A DNA stretch of 64,000 nucleotides from Solanum dulcamara (taxonomy: Eukaryota; Streptophyta; Magnoliopsida; Solanales; Solanaceae): assembly GCF_947179165.1 (NCBI RefSeq), contig NC_077243.1, forward strand, positions 32,626,001-32,690,000. Reading direction: 5' to 3'. Under the pieces are notes generated by a model. It saw nothing but the letters and a program-made list of their open reading frames with translations. It did no database searches and was not told the DNA's origin. A program made the position numbers and the translations under genes. Each line of letters opens with the position of its first letter. Position 1 is the first letter of the stretch. Below are positions 1-12,370 of the stretch, in pieces.

Positions 1-42
1 TGGTGATGATATGGATGAGAATCCCTCTACAAACTTTCGATA

Positions 43-1356
43 CTAGCCGGGCAAACCCAAGAAGCTCCTGATCTCTGTCGGGGATGTGGGTCTGGGCCAA
101 TTTTTCACAGCCTCAATCTTCTGAGCATCAACTCGAATACCATCTCCAGATACAATGTGGCCTAGAAAAGCCGCTGACGCAAGCCAAAATTCACATTTGG
201 AGAACTTTGCATACAATACCTGGTCTTTCAAAGTTTGTAAGACGACTCTAAGATGATGGGCGTGCTCTTCCTTATTCTTAGAGTAAACCAAGATATCATC
301 TATGAATACAATTACAAACATATCAAGATATGGTTTAAATACTCGGTTCATGAGATCCATAAAAGCTGCGGGGGCATTAGTAAACCCGAAGGACATCACC
401 AAGAACTCAAAGTGGCCATAGCGGGTCCGAAAAGCTGTCTTTAGGATATCATACTCGCTCACCTTCAATTGATGGTAGCCCGACCTTAGGCCTATCTTTG
501 AGAAACAGGTGGCACCCTGAAGTTGATCATATAAATCATCTATCTTGGGGAGAGGGTATTTGTTCTTTATGGTGACCTTATTCAGCTGCCTGTAATCAAT
601 ACACATTCTAAAGGACCCATCTTTCTTTCGCACGAATAGGATAGGAGCACCCCATGGTGAGATACTCGGCCTAATGAATCCCTTATCTAACAAGTCTTTC
701 AACTGTTCTTTCAACTCTTTCAACTCAGCCGGAGTCATTCTACACGGAGGGATTGAGATAGGTTGGGTATCAGGAAGAACATCAATCCCAAAGTCGATCT
801 CCCTATCACGAGGGACTCCGGGCAGGTCTTCAGGAAAGACTTTGGGAAACTCATTGACAATCTGAACCGACTCAAGGGATGGAGACTCAACCTTGTCATC
901 TTTCACTCGAACAAGGTGACAAATACACCCTTTTGAGATTAGCTTCCTAGCCCTAAGATAGGAAATAAACTTACCCTTAGGCATGACAGGACTCCCCTTC
1001 CACTCTATAACCGCCTCATTCGGGAATTTGAACTTAACAATCTGAGTCCTACAATCAATAGAAGCATAACAGATATGAAGCCAGTCCATGCAAAGGATCA
1101 CATCAAAATCAACCATGTCCAACTCAACTAAGTCAGCCAAGGTATCCTTGTGATGAATTGACACAGTGCAATCTCTATAGACTCTCTCGGCTAAGACAAA
1201 ATCACTGACAGGAGTAGCTACACTAAAAGACTCAAGGAGGCACTTAGGGATTTTATTGAATTTATTAGCCACGTAAGGAGTCACAAAAGATAGGGTGGCA
1301 CCCAGATCCATCAAAACATAACAGTTAAGAGAAGAGACTCGAATCATACCCGTCAC
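43..1356 (-). pseudogene. Element A protease and reverse transcriptase
   Basis: This 437-residue open stretch is the pol start of a Ty3/gypsy element. Near its N-terminus it has an aspartic-protease site reading [11 protein letters not shown] linker with [12 protein letters not shown] follows, then reverse transcriptase with [14 protein letters not shown], an [11 protein letters not shown] block and the catalytic FIDDILVYS. It ends at a stop in SFLGLPG, where the family normally continues; the frame carries on to base 1 after this stop. It lies in the same frame as the gag at 1783-2580. The enzyme would copy element RNA into cDNA inside virus-like particles. The RT catalytic aspartates are present, but the polyprotein is interrupted up- and downstream, so activity is unlikely. 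Confidence 0.9.
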
Positions 1357-1374
1357 GACGTTTGGAGAGTTCTT

Positions 1375-1782
1375 TTAATCTTGGCAACTACCCATGGCAT
1401 ATAGGCGGTTTGTGCCCCCACTCGTACCTGATGTAGTGCCCCTCTGATTACCTCTAGCTGGCGGTGCAATGGTAAAAAACTGTGCTCTGTTCCCCCCTAT
1501 TGGACATTCCCTCTAAAAATTGTCCATTTGGCCGCATTTATAACAACTAACCCTTCCCGCTCTACACTCTCCCAAGTGGAGCTTAACGCACTTGCCTCAT
1601 GGTGGCTTCCCTTTCAAACCTTGACCCACACTAACCTGAGATTGAAAACTCTGGGGTCTGAAATTCTGGCGACTCTGTCCCTGCAGATCATACCTGTTCT
1701 GCGGCATAGGTGCACTGGCGGTAGATGAGGCATAATTGGAAGGCCTCTTCTAGAAGAAGGACCTGTTGCCCTTGTTCTGCTT
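1375..1782 (-). pseudogene. Element A gag C-terminus with degraded zinc knuckle
   Basis: This joins the gag domain to the protease in the same minus-strand frame. It is rich in Gln, Asn and Arg, as nucleocapsid tails are. Near 1505-1545 it reads CYKCGQMDNF, a CCHC-type knuckle in which the expected histidine is Asn, followed at once by a stop. At least three further in-frame stops occur (about 1783, 1750 and 1590). The knuckle normally binds element RNA for packaging; this copy looks non-functional. Confidence 0.75.
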
Positions 1783-2580
1783 CTATTCATTCTCATGCCC
1801 AGCTGATCTTGCCTTCTTGCTCAGATGTTCCTCTTTCTCCTTCCTCTTCTCTTCCTCCACCTGTTGAGCATACACTATTAATCTGGAAATATCTATGTCA
1901 GAGATCAACAATGCTGCTTTGCACTCCTTCTTCACATGTCTTCCCAATCCGGAGACAAACTTTCTCATCTTCGACCTCATATCTGGGATCATTTCTGGAG
2001 CATATCTGGACAGCTGGATGAACTTCAGGCTATACTCCTTAACAGTCATACTTTCTTGTTTCAGATTCACAAACTCCTCCACTTTCGCTTCCCTCAATTC
2101 TCGGGGAAAGAAGTGGTCAAGAAAGGCTCCCTCAAATTCACCCCACATAGCAGGTTCAGCATCCTCACCTCTACCTTGTTCCCATTGGTTATACCAGATG
2201 TTTGCCACATCCTTGAGCTGGTAAGACACCAACTCAACCCCCTCAATCTCCGTAGCATGCATAGCTTTCAAGATTTTCCACATCTCATCAATAAAATTTT
2301 GGGGGTCTTCATCAACATTAGACCCCGTAAATGCCGGCAGATTCATTCTCAGAAAGTCTCTAATTCTGACGGCAGCAGACGGCTCTTGGGAACTAAAGCT
2401 AAGAGTTGACGAACTCTGGTTACCATTTCGGGCAGCCACTAATTGAGCGAGCATGGCAATCGCTCCTCTAAAGTCTGCTTCTGAAGTTGGTGCAGGTGGA
2501 GTAGTAAGCATTTGAGGTGCCTCCGCATACCTCGCTGGTCGGCCTCTAGCCCTAGATGGGAGTACCTCTGACTGTGGCAT
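1783..2580 (-). pseudogene. Element A gag (capsid domain)
   Basis: This 265-residue open frame starts at an ATG about 270 bases inside the LTR, as expected for gag. An N-terminal basic, Pro-rich stretch (SRARGRPARYAEAPQ) is followed by a retrotransposon gag domain with FLRMNLPAFTGSN near residue 75, WYNQWEQGRG and FLDHFFPRELREAKVEEF. The C-terminus is rich in Glu and Lys and predicted helical. Gag forms the cytoplasmic particle that holds element RNA. It ends in a TAG stop with gag-like sequence continuing in frame, so it is a truncated polyprotein rather than a natural end. Confidence 0.88.
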
Positions 2581-2830
2581 CTCTGCATTATCAGCATTCC
2601 TCTAGCTAGCAGTACGTTTAGGAGGCATTGTCTACAACATATAAATGCATGAATTAGAAAGGAAGTTTTTATAGAGTTTAACTCTATTGCACGAATTTAG
2701 AGTATGAAAGAAATGAAACAATTCTTAATGTCTTATAGCCTCCTGATTATAAGTGTGGTGCACAACATACCCATAAGCAAGACGCTACTAGACACGGCTT
2801 CATAGACTCCCTAGGACTCTTGAACTCTAT

Positions 2831-2842
2831 GCTCTGATGCCA
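2831..2842 (-). other. Element A primer-binding site (initiator tRNA-Met type)
   Basis: On the minus strand this reads TGGCATCAGAGC, one mismatch from the usual plant iMet site TGGTATCAGAGC, and lies four bases from the LTR end. It primes minus-strand cDNA synthesis and fixes the element's direction. Confidence 0.85.
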
Positions 2843-3261
2843 TGTTTGTCACGTCACGGAAGGGTACCCTAAGCGTGGCCGGCACTTAAAAGCCATTTTT
2901 AACCTTCAAATGAACCACCTGGTCAAGTCACACTTTCATTCAATCACATTCTCTTTGCGGAAGACTCAATCACAGGAATACTATTCATAATTTAGGGACG
3001 AAGGCCAAACAACTATCAAATCAACAAACAGCTTTAATAGAACTACTCAAAAGAACAATCCAACATTCCCACACTCTAGTCTATGAAGCCTCTATCAACA
3101 ATCTAGGAGGTGCCGATGACAAGCCCATGGCTACCAACAATCAAAATAAAAGAGACAAAACAATGCTATAAAGACAATCTCGGCATCCTCCGGAGACTAG
3201 GAGGACTCACCAACTAGCTGGGGGTGGGTAGATCTTCAACAGTGCACCGGTTGATGATTTC

Positions 3262-3340
3262 TAGTATCTGTCTCTACATCATGAAATGATGCAGGTCAAA
3301 TAGCGTCAGTACATGAAATGTACGAGTATGTAAAATAGCC
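3262..3340 (-). promoter_or_regulatory. Conserved LTR hairpin plus ACGT-like block (element A)
   Basis: A near-palindrome, CATCATGAAATGATG, is followed by a GCGTCAGTACATGAAATGTACGAG-like stretch. Related blocks occur at matching places in the LTRs of D, H and, on the other strand, I. The role is inferred only; it could be a transcription-control or RNA-structure element. Confidence 0.5.
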
Positions 3341-4725
3341 GAATGAAACAAACATCAAGGAAGAATCAAATCAACTCGGAATCTCAACTCAAGAGAAATA
3401 GCAACTCAATCTAGTGTCCTAAGTCTAAACAAGAATATGGTTTAGACGAGACCAATCATAAACCATTCAACTCAATCTGACTCAGAGTACTATTAAGATC
3501 TATATGGGAGTTTTTCTTATCCGACAACCATCACTTATGAGCCAGTGATAGTACAACAAACCGACGTTATTGCCACGTCCGTTCATAGTTTACCAGGGTA
3601 TGAATGAATCAACCAATCATAGATCCCATCGATCAATCAAGTCCTATCATTTCAGGACAATAAAATGGAAAACATTCGACTTTAACGATTCGATCTCATG
3701 GGAAGCATCCGACTTTAACAATTTAATCCCTTCCTACGTTGGCGGCGTAGTTCATGAGATTCGAGTATGGACTATACTCTTACCCACTCAGCGCTCGATA
3801 ATCCTCCCAAGACTCAATGCTCATGAAACTCCATCCAATCAACTCAATCAAATTATATCGACAAGTCTCATTTACAACCTTGTCAACTCATCAACTCTAT
3901 CACAATCAAATCTCTCCCAATCATACTATCCGATCAATCCCAATCACATTTTTCAAGAGTAATTTAAATGTATGTTTATAGCAACATACAAACATATCCA
4001 ATCATTTCTCTATTCATTCAACACATCTTTGGAACTCATCACAACTCAAAGGTTTTAAACCAATAATTCAAGATGAATAACATATCGAGAAAATCAACAT
4101 CTTTATCAAAATCAACATGGTTAAGAAAATCAATAAAGTATGTTTAACAACTCATCTCTATCAACTCATACTCACATGAAGGCTCTTTTTAGAAATTTCT
4201 TGACTCAACAACATCAACATAACAAGAATCAAATTAATAGATGACAATGAGTTCGACCTCTCATCTCAATCAACTTATAACAACATGAAGCACATCACTT
4301 TCTCGACTCCACAACATCCACATAATAAAAATTAGGGTAATAGATGAAAGGGACCTACTTGGACCTAACTCTGTCAAGAAACCCCACTCTTGTGAACATT
4401 TAACCTCAAAGAAGATGTAGGGCACATGGGTGGACTCATCCCATGCTTTAAATAGCCTTACATACCTTATTGAAGACTTTGAAGAAGACCTTGATGTTGA
4501 GTCTCCAATGGAAGGCTTGAATTCTTGAAGCTCTTGGAGGCACTGTTTGTTGGAGAAGGATTTGGAGAAGAAGAAGAAGAGAGGGAAATGTTAGGGCTTT
4601 TAGAGAAAGAGAGGGGGGATGAAAATGGTCCTTAAACATTCTAAGGCTGATACATATATAATTTGGGAAAATTCCCAAATTGCCCTTTCTCAAAAAAATC
4701 TGGAAATTAGGCTAAAAACACTCTT

Positions 4726-5022
4726 CGCGCGATAGTGGCGCATCGCGCCACTGCAGAGCCAAGTTGAATAGGCTTAAAAAACCCTATAACCCAATAGTGG
4801 CGCATCGCGCCAGGGACCAAACTACTGAGGTTGTTTTGTGTCGCGATAGTGGCGCGTCGCGCCCTTACATCGCCAAGCCTATAATTTCTGGGTTCTGGAA
4901 AATAGACTTGAAAAACCTGCACATCTCGTAGTGGCGCGCCGCGCCAGGGACCAAACTACTGAGGCTTGTTCCTGGTGCGATAGTGGTGAGTCGCACCACT
5001 GCGGCGCCAAGCCCAGGTTTCC
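4726..5022. repeat. GC-rich palindromic word array in LTR of A
   Basis: Five imperfect units built around AGTGGCGCGTCGCGCC alternate with a second unit type that ends in CCAAACTACTGAGG. The words fold on themselves, each giving a strong GC hairpin. Surrounding sequence is AT-rich, so base composition jumps sharply here. Similar arrays occur in D and in the unrelated element G. Confidence 0.85.
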
Positions 5023-5429
5023 AGCGGTTGTCACCCAGGCCTGAAATTCTTGCAGTACCCGTCCGTCTTAGGATCGTCATATCTCTTGACTTCGAACTCC
5101 AAAAATTACATTCTTGGTGGCATTGGAAAGAAGACTCGACGACCTTTAATTTAATAGGTCGTGGGCTACCCAGATCGACATATTTCAAATCATATGGCCG
5201 TTAGAAATCGACCCTTATACAAACTCCCTCAACAACTTTCCAAAGACAAAAATCCTTTTGGACTTAGCTTGGTTCTAGGGATCCTTTATGACCCCACATC
5301 ACCTCTAACACTCTTTAATTACTTAGGAACTAATCCTAACTCATGCATACACTTCACAATAATCGAGTTCGACCCTACACGTATACAAGAAAGGTCCGAA
5401 TCTTAGGGAAAATTTTGGAGAGTGTTACA

Positions 5430-5485
5430 CCAGCAATAGTCTTCGAGTGCCGGCCACATCTAGTGTATCCTCCCGAGGTGTGACA
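5430..5485 (+). repeat. Inverted fragment of a related LTR end
   Basis: About 55 bases read, on the minus strand, as TGTCACACCTCGGGAGGAT and then a GTGGCCGGCACTCG stretch. This is the terminal signature of the A/D/H LTR family in the opposite orientation to A. It touches the end of A's LTR directly. Confidence 0.65.
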
Positions 5486-5715
5486 GCTGGCCACCACCAC
5501 GGCCTGTGGCTGATCTCTAACTCTTTGGCCTCTACCTTGATCTCCACCTCCGGGTAGAGATGGTACTACTGCCAATGGTCTAGATCAATTGTGGCACTCT
5601 CAGGACCAGTGCTCTAGTGAACCACAATTAAAACAACTCGAAGCTGAGTACCCTGTAATAACTCGCTCGCGATAGGAAGGAAGAGGACATGATCCCTTGG
5701 TGTCCTGACTTGTGG
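5486..5715 (-). pseudogene. Gag relic with CCHC zinc knuckle
   Basis: On the minus strand, bases 5591-5645 encode CFNCGSLEHWS, a stop, then EC: the spacing C-x2-C-x4-H-x4-C of a retroviral-type zinc knuckle with one nonsense codon. A Gly/Arg/Gln-rich tail follows (PGGGDQGRGQRVRDQPQ). No other gag or pol sequence adjoins it, so it is a stranded fragment of a Ty3/gypsy nucleocapsid. Confidence 0.65.
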
Positions 5716-7015
5716 TGTAACCCCCCCCCCCCCCGAACGGGGCTCACTACCCACATCCAAATTTCCAAAACAAACCCCATATAATGGTCCTTACATCTCT
5801 CCAAACTTGTACCCTAAATTAGGGCACAATCCGAGGCCCAGAAGTGATAGAATTCAGCTCAACAAGAATGACATTTTATTTCAAAAAATAAGAGTAGGAC
5901 AGCAACTATTTATGGAAAAATTACAAAAATGAAGCCTCAACAGCTAAAACCAATCACACAACAACAATCCTCATAAAAGACCCCGTAATTTAGATTTTTG
6001 AATCGCTAAATTTAGACCTATATTGCCTAAGAAATCACACCCCAAAGTTCATCAAAACTCAAGTTCGAAAATCAACTAATGCAGCAGCAAAAACAACGAT
6101 TTTACCTCAAATAAAGCTCAAATTGAATGTTCCGACCAACCATAACAATCACCTCAAAAAATTACATAAGAACTACTCAATTTTGACCTAAAAGTCCAAC
6201 TTACCAATTTCCCAAAATCTCCAATAAAAACTCCAACTAAACAGTTATATTAGCAACAAAAATTAGAGATTTACCTCAAACGACACACCAACAACAAATT
6301 CTGACACCTACACAACGTTTTCCTCAAAATTACATGAGAGTTAGGCTTTTGAATCACTCAAATTGGCTCCAAAATGATCAAGAAACAGCTTCTCAAATTT
6401 TGGAAAAAGTTTTGGTTTGAACCTGGTGCACTTATAGGCAACCATTTTGTTCTCCGACGGGGTATCCGGAATTCGTATGGAACTCCATAAATATAAAAGG
6501 ACTATACCACCCCACTAAATTTGATGTTCCAAATTCAAGTTAAAATTTCCATACGAGATCATTTGGGTCCCACTCCCAATGTCATTTTAACCAAATTCCA
6601 CCAAGGGGCTCGAACTGAGTCTGAAAGCCTCGGGAGTCAAATGAAAAGTCATTCTAAACCAAAATCGATATTCTAGAGCTAAATGCACTGTCAGAATTTT
6701 CAACCGAGCATGTTTTCCAAGAATATTGATCAAAGTCAACCGCTCACTAGTTATCAAAGCTAAAATAGTTCAAACTCGCACCGAAAACCTCAAAACTCGA
6801 GCCAACTGTACTTCTAGCCTAATTTGATCATTCCAAAAGCTTATGGAACTGTCAGAAATCCATTTTGAGGCTGTTTCGCTGCACTTTAACTCAAAAATTA
6901 CTTTTCAAGTTATAAAGGTCTTCCAATACGAAAACCTGCATAAAATCCAAACGAATGACCAGGCAATCGAGCTACCAGCGCCAATAAGTCATAAATGACC
7001 TGGGGTCACTATAGG
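5716..7015 (-). repeat. Degenerate LTR, probably solo
   Basis: It starts TGTAACCCC with a run of 14 C (5721-5734) and ends near GGGGTCACTATAG. Its middle (about 6440-6740) shares the order GGAACTCCATA, CTAAATTTGATGTTCC and TGACCAAAGTCAA-like phrases with the LTR of element F (23980-24260). No coding capacity or partner LTR was seen, and no target duplication could be confirmed. Confidence 0.5.
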
Positions 7016-7033
7016 AATGCTCTAAACGATTAA

Positions 7034-7289
7034 GAGGCCGTTTGAATTGGCTTATAAGCTATTTTCAGCTTTTTGAGTATTTGACTGGCTAACTTAAAGT
7101 CATTTTATGCTTAAAATAAGCCCCAATAAATAGTTGGATTTATTTGGATTAACTTATTTTAAGCAGTTTATAAGTTGAAAACAGTTTATAAGTCAAAAAT
7201 AAAAAGTTGGCCTACACCTACTTTTTTTTAACTTATAAGCAGTTTTCAACTTATAAGTTGCTTAAAAATAAGTCAATCCAAACAGGCTA
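7034..7289. mobile_element. Tourist-like MITE 1
   Basis: Imperfect terminal inverted repeats (GAGGCCGTTTGAATTGGCTT against AGCCTGTTTGGATTGACTT on the other strand) flank about 256 bases rich in CTTATAAG words. TAA stands on both sides as a likely three-base target duplication, as PIF/Harbinger-derived MITEs make. Non-coding. Confidence 0.7.
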
Positions 7290-7367
7290 TAAACGGAAGC
7301 AGTATAAGGAAAATGACCTAGAGGGTCATTAAATTCTTTGATTTTTTATTATTTTTTTTATAGAAAT

Positions 7368-7692
7368 CGACGGACAAGGTTATTTCTAAAGTGCGAAATT
7401 GCAGTTGTAGATTATAATTAAAAATGATGAAAATATTTTATCAAAGAGCATGTATGATTTAGTGATAGAATTTTCAAAAGTCATTGAAAATATCAGGGTG
7501 AAATTCCAAGTAGCTACATTTTTATATATATTTCTAAAACAAACCTTGTCCGTCGTTCTTAACCGACTTGTCTGTTGGTTTCACAAAAGCACGAATGTCA
7601 AATTGATTGACAATGCACATTCCATCGATTTAACATCATTTTTTCTTTAAAAATCGACTTTATCCCTCAATTTTGACCCATTTTTAGTAGTG
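7368..7692. mobile_element. CACTA-like transposon fragment
   Basis: A perfect 14-base inverted pair (CGACGGACAAGGTT at 7368 and its complement at 7542) resembles subterminal repeats of plant CACTA elements. The right end reads TTTTTAGTAGTG, the complement of CACTACTAAAAA. No matching left terminus or transposase is visible. Confidence 0.4.
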
Positions 7693-9648
7693 AGCCTTCT
7701 TCACAATCGCGAGGACATCAATGTTTAATACAAAACACTGGGGGAAGGGCATCGTCAATGTGAGTTATGTGACTGCGAAGGAGAAAATTGAGTCAAACCT
7801 TTTTCATGTTAGTGGTTGATATTGGCGCGATCATGTAGGATAACAACTTGAGCTTCTCGAATGTGGAAGGTGTATCTCGTACACAAATTATTCTAACGCT
7901 ATATTCCTATAAAATTATCAATAACTAAAACACATTTACAATTTATGTATATCATGAAGCAAGACGAGTGCATATATTTTTATCCTAAATATGAAATTGT
8001 CCCTCAGACCCGAGTTCACTAACAAATCATATTCATTCCTATATATAATTCATGATTCCCTTGCATTATTCAACTCTAAATGTGTATTTAATTGGTGATC
8101 AAACGATCAAACATTAACTAAAAGCTTCAACAATAACATTCATGAATATCCTGCAATTCTAGAACAAAACAAACTAGTTATTCATGCCCATAATGAAACA
8201 TAAATTATAATTAACATTCAACCACAAGAAAAAAAAAGAAAGAGATAAATTATGCAAATATTCGCTTCCCAATGCTCTAGCGCTCCTTATGACCTTCGTA
8301 ATTTATACTTCTCGAAAATGTATTTGTGATGTATCTATACTATGTTGGGACAATTTAATAAAATTCCTTTAATGATCCAAAAAAAAATAGAACAGGCCGC
8401 AAAACACATTGATGAGGTGTTCCAGGACGATGCACATGGCATGCGCCAATTTAAAAGTTTAAAGCCCAACTTTTGACAGTCAAGCCCTTTGAATGCGTTG
8501 GTACGACACAGTGGACAACATACGTAGCGGCACACTAAGTCCTTTTTTGTTCTGGGAATGATTCAAATCTCATTTGAGCTTTTTTGCTCGTGAAGTCTTT
8601 TCTTGAATTTTTTTTGCCTTTTTTAAATTGTGAATCATGAATAAAGTCAGAGTCTGAATCTACAGACGGAGTAGATTCAATATTCTTACACTTTCTCTTT
8701 TTAAAGGTTTATTTTATGGAGTTGATATCGATGGCAACATTGTGATTTTTTGTATTATTCTTGACCTCCTTTTTCGGTGTTTGTGTGAGCTAATCCAAGA
8801 TTGATAGATCGATATCACCATGCATGTGGTCAAATCTGGAACTCTTACAGGGGGCTTAACAGTAGAATTGAAATGTTTGTTCATGATTTCGAATAAGTAA
8901 AAATCTACAACAAAAATCAAGAATTTTAATCAAAAAAGAAGAAAAAGAAGGGAGAGATTCTGTGTATTCTAAGACCAGTTTGAGATCACTACTGTTGTGG
9001 GAGACGTGCGAAATGCAATAACCAAAATGTAGTAATCTAATTACCTTGAAAACTAATAAAAAAGACATGCCTTTTATTTTCTCTTACATGCATTAAACAA
9101 AAAAATAAATAACAAATTAAATTTAAATTAAATAAATTAATTCGAATATGTTATCAGTAGTCATTAAGTTGCTATATTAGTAATTTCTAATTAATAGCTT
9201 CATGTGATGTAATATAGGTTCTTAAATACATACATGGGGTGATAATTTCTTTAACAACAACCCAAGAGAGTTACACATTAATGTTGTAGTTTTGCATATT
9301 TGTTAATTATTATGTTTAAAAAAATTAAATTACATACTTAAATAATTAACTGACATCTCTAGTTAACAACAAATAAAGAGAGTGTTCACGCATTAATGTT
9401 GTAGTCTTGCGCCCTATGTTATGCCGATTTGATAAATTGTGAAATATTACTTATATTTGTTATTAATATGAGCTCTAATTAAGTAATTTTATAAATCATT
9501 GTGTTTATGTAAATTTAAACTATATATTTAAATACTTGTTTAAGCATGATTTGAAAATATTTCAATAAAGACAATCAAAACTCAAAATACTTTATACATA
9601 ATAAACATCAACACAGTATAGAAATTATAAAATTCTTATAACTTATAA
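7693..9648. other. AT-rich stretch with no recognised gene
   Basis: Only short open frames occur, none with a recognised domain. A minus-strand frame at 8335-8535 contains a Cys-rich N-terminal segment (CRYVCCPLCRTNAF) and looks like a piece of a repeated plant sequence; its origin is unknown. The last 600 bases are strongly AT-rich. Confidence 0.6.
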
Positions 9649-10104
9649 GTATCTGTCACGCCTCGGGAGGGTACCCTAGACGTAACCGGCACTCAGAAAC
9701 CATTTCTGGCTTCCAAGCGAACCACATAGCCTGATCACACATCCGTCCATTATTTCAATCAGCGGAAAGTTTAAAAATAAAGAATAATTTAGTGGGCAAC
9801 TCAAATCACCCATCCAACTCATCTACAAAATAAAGGCCATGGGCCAACAAATCAACTAGGATATTGTCATTTAAAAATAGTTTGACAAGAATAACTCAAG
9901 GATAGAAATACCCAATCGACTCATCACTATCTAGTCTATGAAGCCTCTATCACTACTATCTAATTGATGCCAATGACATGTTCATGGCTACCTCAAATAA
10001 AAATGAAAAGGACTAACTCAATGCAAGATTACATAAGCGGTGTCCTTCGAAAGTAGGGGAGGACTCACCAATACGCTGAGTGTGAAATAGATCCCCAATG
10101 ATGC

Positions 10105-10195
10105 TCCTACTGATGATCTCTTAAATCTGTCTCTGCATCATAAAACGATGCAGGTCCAAAGGGACGTCAGTACGTGGAATGTACGAGCATGTAAT
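10105..10195 (-). promoter_or_regulatory. Conserved LTR hairpin plus ACGT block (D, left LTR)
   Basis: TGCATCATAAAACGATGCA is a near-perfect palindrome. About ten bases on comes GGGACGTCAGTACGTGG, with two ACGT cores of the kind bound by plant bZIP factors. The block also occurs in the right LTR (about 15203-15293), in H (about 45590-45680) and, weaker, in A and I. The regulatory role is inferred. Confidence 0.5.
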
Positions 10196-11644
10196 ATGGC
10201 AGAATGAAACATAACTCGAGGAAGAATAACATCGGTCCACATATCTCAAATTAGAAAGATAAGAGAGACTCAAATAAGGCGTCGTCAATCTAAAGTAAGG
10301 ATACAGTTTAGACAGAGACCAATCATATACCATACAATCCAATCCAACTATGTATAATACAGTTCAATCAAATCATCTATAATTCGATCCCTTTCAATCA
10401 TGTACAATCCGATTATATACACTCAACTCAACAATCAACTCAATAATCAAATCCAATCTAGTCACATACCATTCTATTCAATCCAATCACAATTCATCTA
10501 ATCCAATCCGACCATATACCATCAACTCAATATTCAACTCAACAATCAGCTCAAAGGACTCAACTCAGTAAATATGCAAATTAAATTATGCAGCATTTTA
10601 CAATTCAACTCAAAGGACTCAACTCAAAAAATATGTAACAATTCACTCAAGTGTCCTAAGTCTAACAAGAAATAGTTTAGACAGGACTAACTCATAAGCA
10701 TATAGCAACTCACTCAAATGCCCTAAGTCTAGCAAGAAATAGTTTAAATGGGACTAACTCATAAGCAACTCAACTCAACTGACTTGGAGCACTATCAAGA
10801 CCTAAATGGGAGTTTCTCTTATCCGACAACCATCACTTATGAGCCAGTGATAGTACAACAATTAGACGTCGTTGCCACGTCTGTCCATATCTTGCCAGGG
10901 CAAGAACGCCTCTCTAATCATGGATACCATCGATTAGTCAAGTCCTATCATTTCAGGACAATAAAAATGGAAAACATGCGACTTTAACGGTTCGATCCCA
11001 CGGGAAGCATCCGACTTTAACGGTTCCATCCCTACCTACGTTGGCGGCGTAGTTTTCTGGGATTCGAGTATGGACTGTACTCTCACCCGCCTCGGTGCTC
11101 GATACTCCTCCCATGACTCCATGCTCATAAAACTCCTCCAATCATCTCAAACAAGCCCTCACGGCTAGTTTCATGTGGAACATTGACACCTCATCAACTC
11201 TGTTCTCATTTCAACTCAATTAACTCATAATGACAAGTCTCATTGGACCTTCTTTCAAATCGACTCATCTCAAATCATCAAACTCTTCTCTTTAAAAATT
11301 TATACAATCTCAACTCAATGAATATAGAAAATATTATGTACATTAAAATGTAATTTAAACTCCTCAACTCAAACTCAAAATAGATACTTTAATGAAAAAA
11401 TACTCAACTCATTTAAAGGCTCCTCATACTCAACTCATACTTAAACTCCTTTCTAAATCAAAGATGAAACTAATAGTTCTTTAGGCTCAAAGTAGTGTAT
11501 AAATAGTTTATGCAAAAAGGTTCATAAATAATTTATTTAAAGCTCCTCCTCAAAAGATCATTTATTTTCAAAATATTCCTAAGACTCAAATCAACTCAAA
11601 TTATGCACGTCATATACCACAAAATCACATTAGACCCCAATCCA

Positions 11645-11815
11645 CTTCATCACACAACATCATCATCAACATAACCTCTTCATTTACATCATCGTCAAAT
11701 ATCATCATTCACATCGTCATCAAACATCATCATCATATATCATCATTCACATCATCATCAAACATTATCATCACATCATCATCAAATATCATCATCACAT
11801 CAATCGTCAAACATC
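11645..11815. repeat. ATC/CATCAT-rich simple repeat in D left LTR
   Basis: A run of CATCATCA, CATCGTCA and CATCATATATCATC words with interruptions. The same array is in the right LTR at about 16745-16912. It is low-complexity sequence without coding signal. Confidence 0.8.
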
Positions 11816-12367
11816 CACTCCAAAATCCTTATTTTAGTCCTATGTTTATTTTATAGAAGAAAAAGGACATTCTTAACTATCCAATTCATTCTTTTCATTC
11901 CAATCAATAAATACATACACACAACTATCCATCTCAACCTCAAGACATTTATGACAAGAAATCTCATCTTGGGTTCATGTGAATGAAACATGAACCCACA
12001 CTCTCGACAAAACTCAACTCAAAAATATCGTCAATACCTATAAATCTATATATAAAGATACATTTGTAGTTAATAATATAAAAAATAACTATTTAGTAAC
12101 TCAAGTCATTAAAATCATCAATCAACCATTTGTATCTAAAAACATTCCATAGTTTAGGGAAAACTTTCAAGAAAACCTTTCTAGAAGGTGCAACTCTTTC
12201 ACAACTCCTAACCAACACATCTATGGGCATATGGAAGAACTTAATCCATATTTTAGGTTAGCCTTACATACCTTAGTGAAGACTTGAAGAAAACCTTGTG
12301 GTTGGGTCTTCAATGGAGGACTCAAATCTTGAAGCTCTTGGACTCTTCTTGTTGGAAATGGAGAAAA

Positions 12368-12370
<3 letters not shown>

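Larger units (their letters stand above)
1..5429 (-). mobile_element. Element A: Ty3/gypsy retrotransposon, cut by the window's left edge
   Basis: On the minus strand the order is LTR (2847-5429), tRNA-Met-like primer site, leader, gag, CCHC knuckle, protease and reverse transcriptase. RNase H, integrase and the second LTR would lie to the left, outside the window. Gag, protease and RT share one reading frame, broken by a few stop codons, so the copy is defective but not very old. The leader (about 2640-2846) is closely similar to that of element D, so A belongs to the likely autonomous partner family of D. The pol type matches plant chromovirus-like Ty3 elements. Confidence 0.9.
2847..5429 (-). 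repeat. Element A LTR (5' LTR in element direction)
   Basis: On the plus strand it runs from TGTCACGTCACGG to GAGTGTTACA, so it begins TGTAACA and ends TGACA in element direction, about 2.58 kb. It is related to the LTRs of D over several blocks: the start, the hairpin block near 3270-3320, the phrase about 3520-3600 and the GC-rich palindrome array near 4726-5022. The partner LTR lies outside the window. Small open frames inside it are not genes. Confidence 0.85.

Noticed and set aside
1528..2409. Plus-strand open frames opposite the gag of element A
   Set aside because: They are mirror frames of the recognised minus-strand gag and show no domain.
8335..8535. Cys-rich 66-residue peptide as a real small protein
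   Set aside because: No start context, no recognisable fold, and the C-terminal half is hydrophobic translation of AT-rich DNA; it is probably a repeat remnant.
11645..11815. CRISPR-like array from the regularly spaced CATCATCA words
   Set aside because: The words are low-complexity trinucleotide repeats without unique spacers, in a plant LTR.
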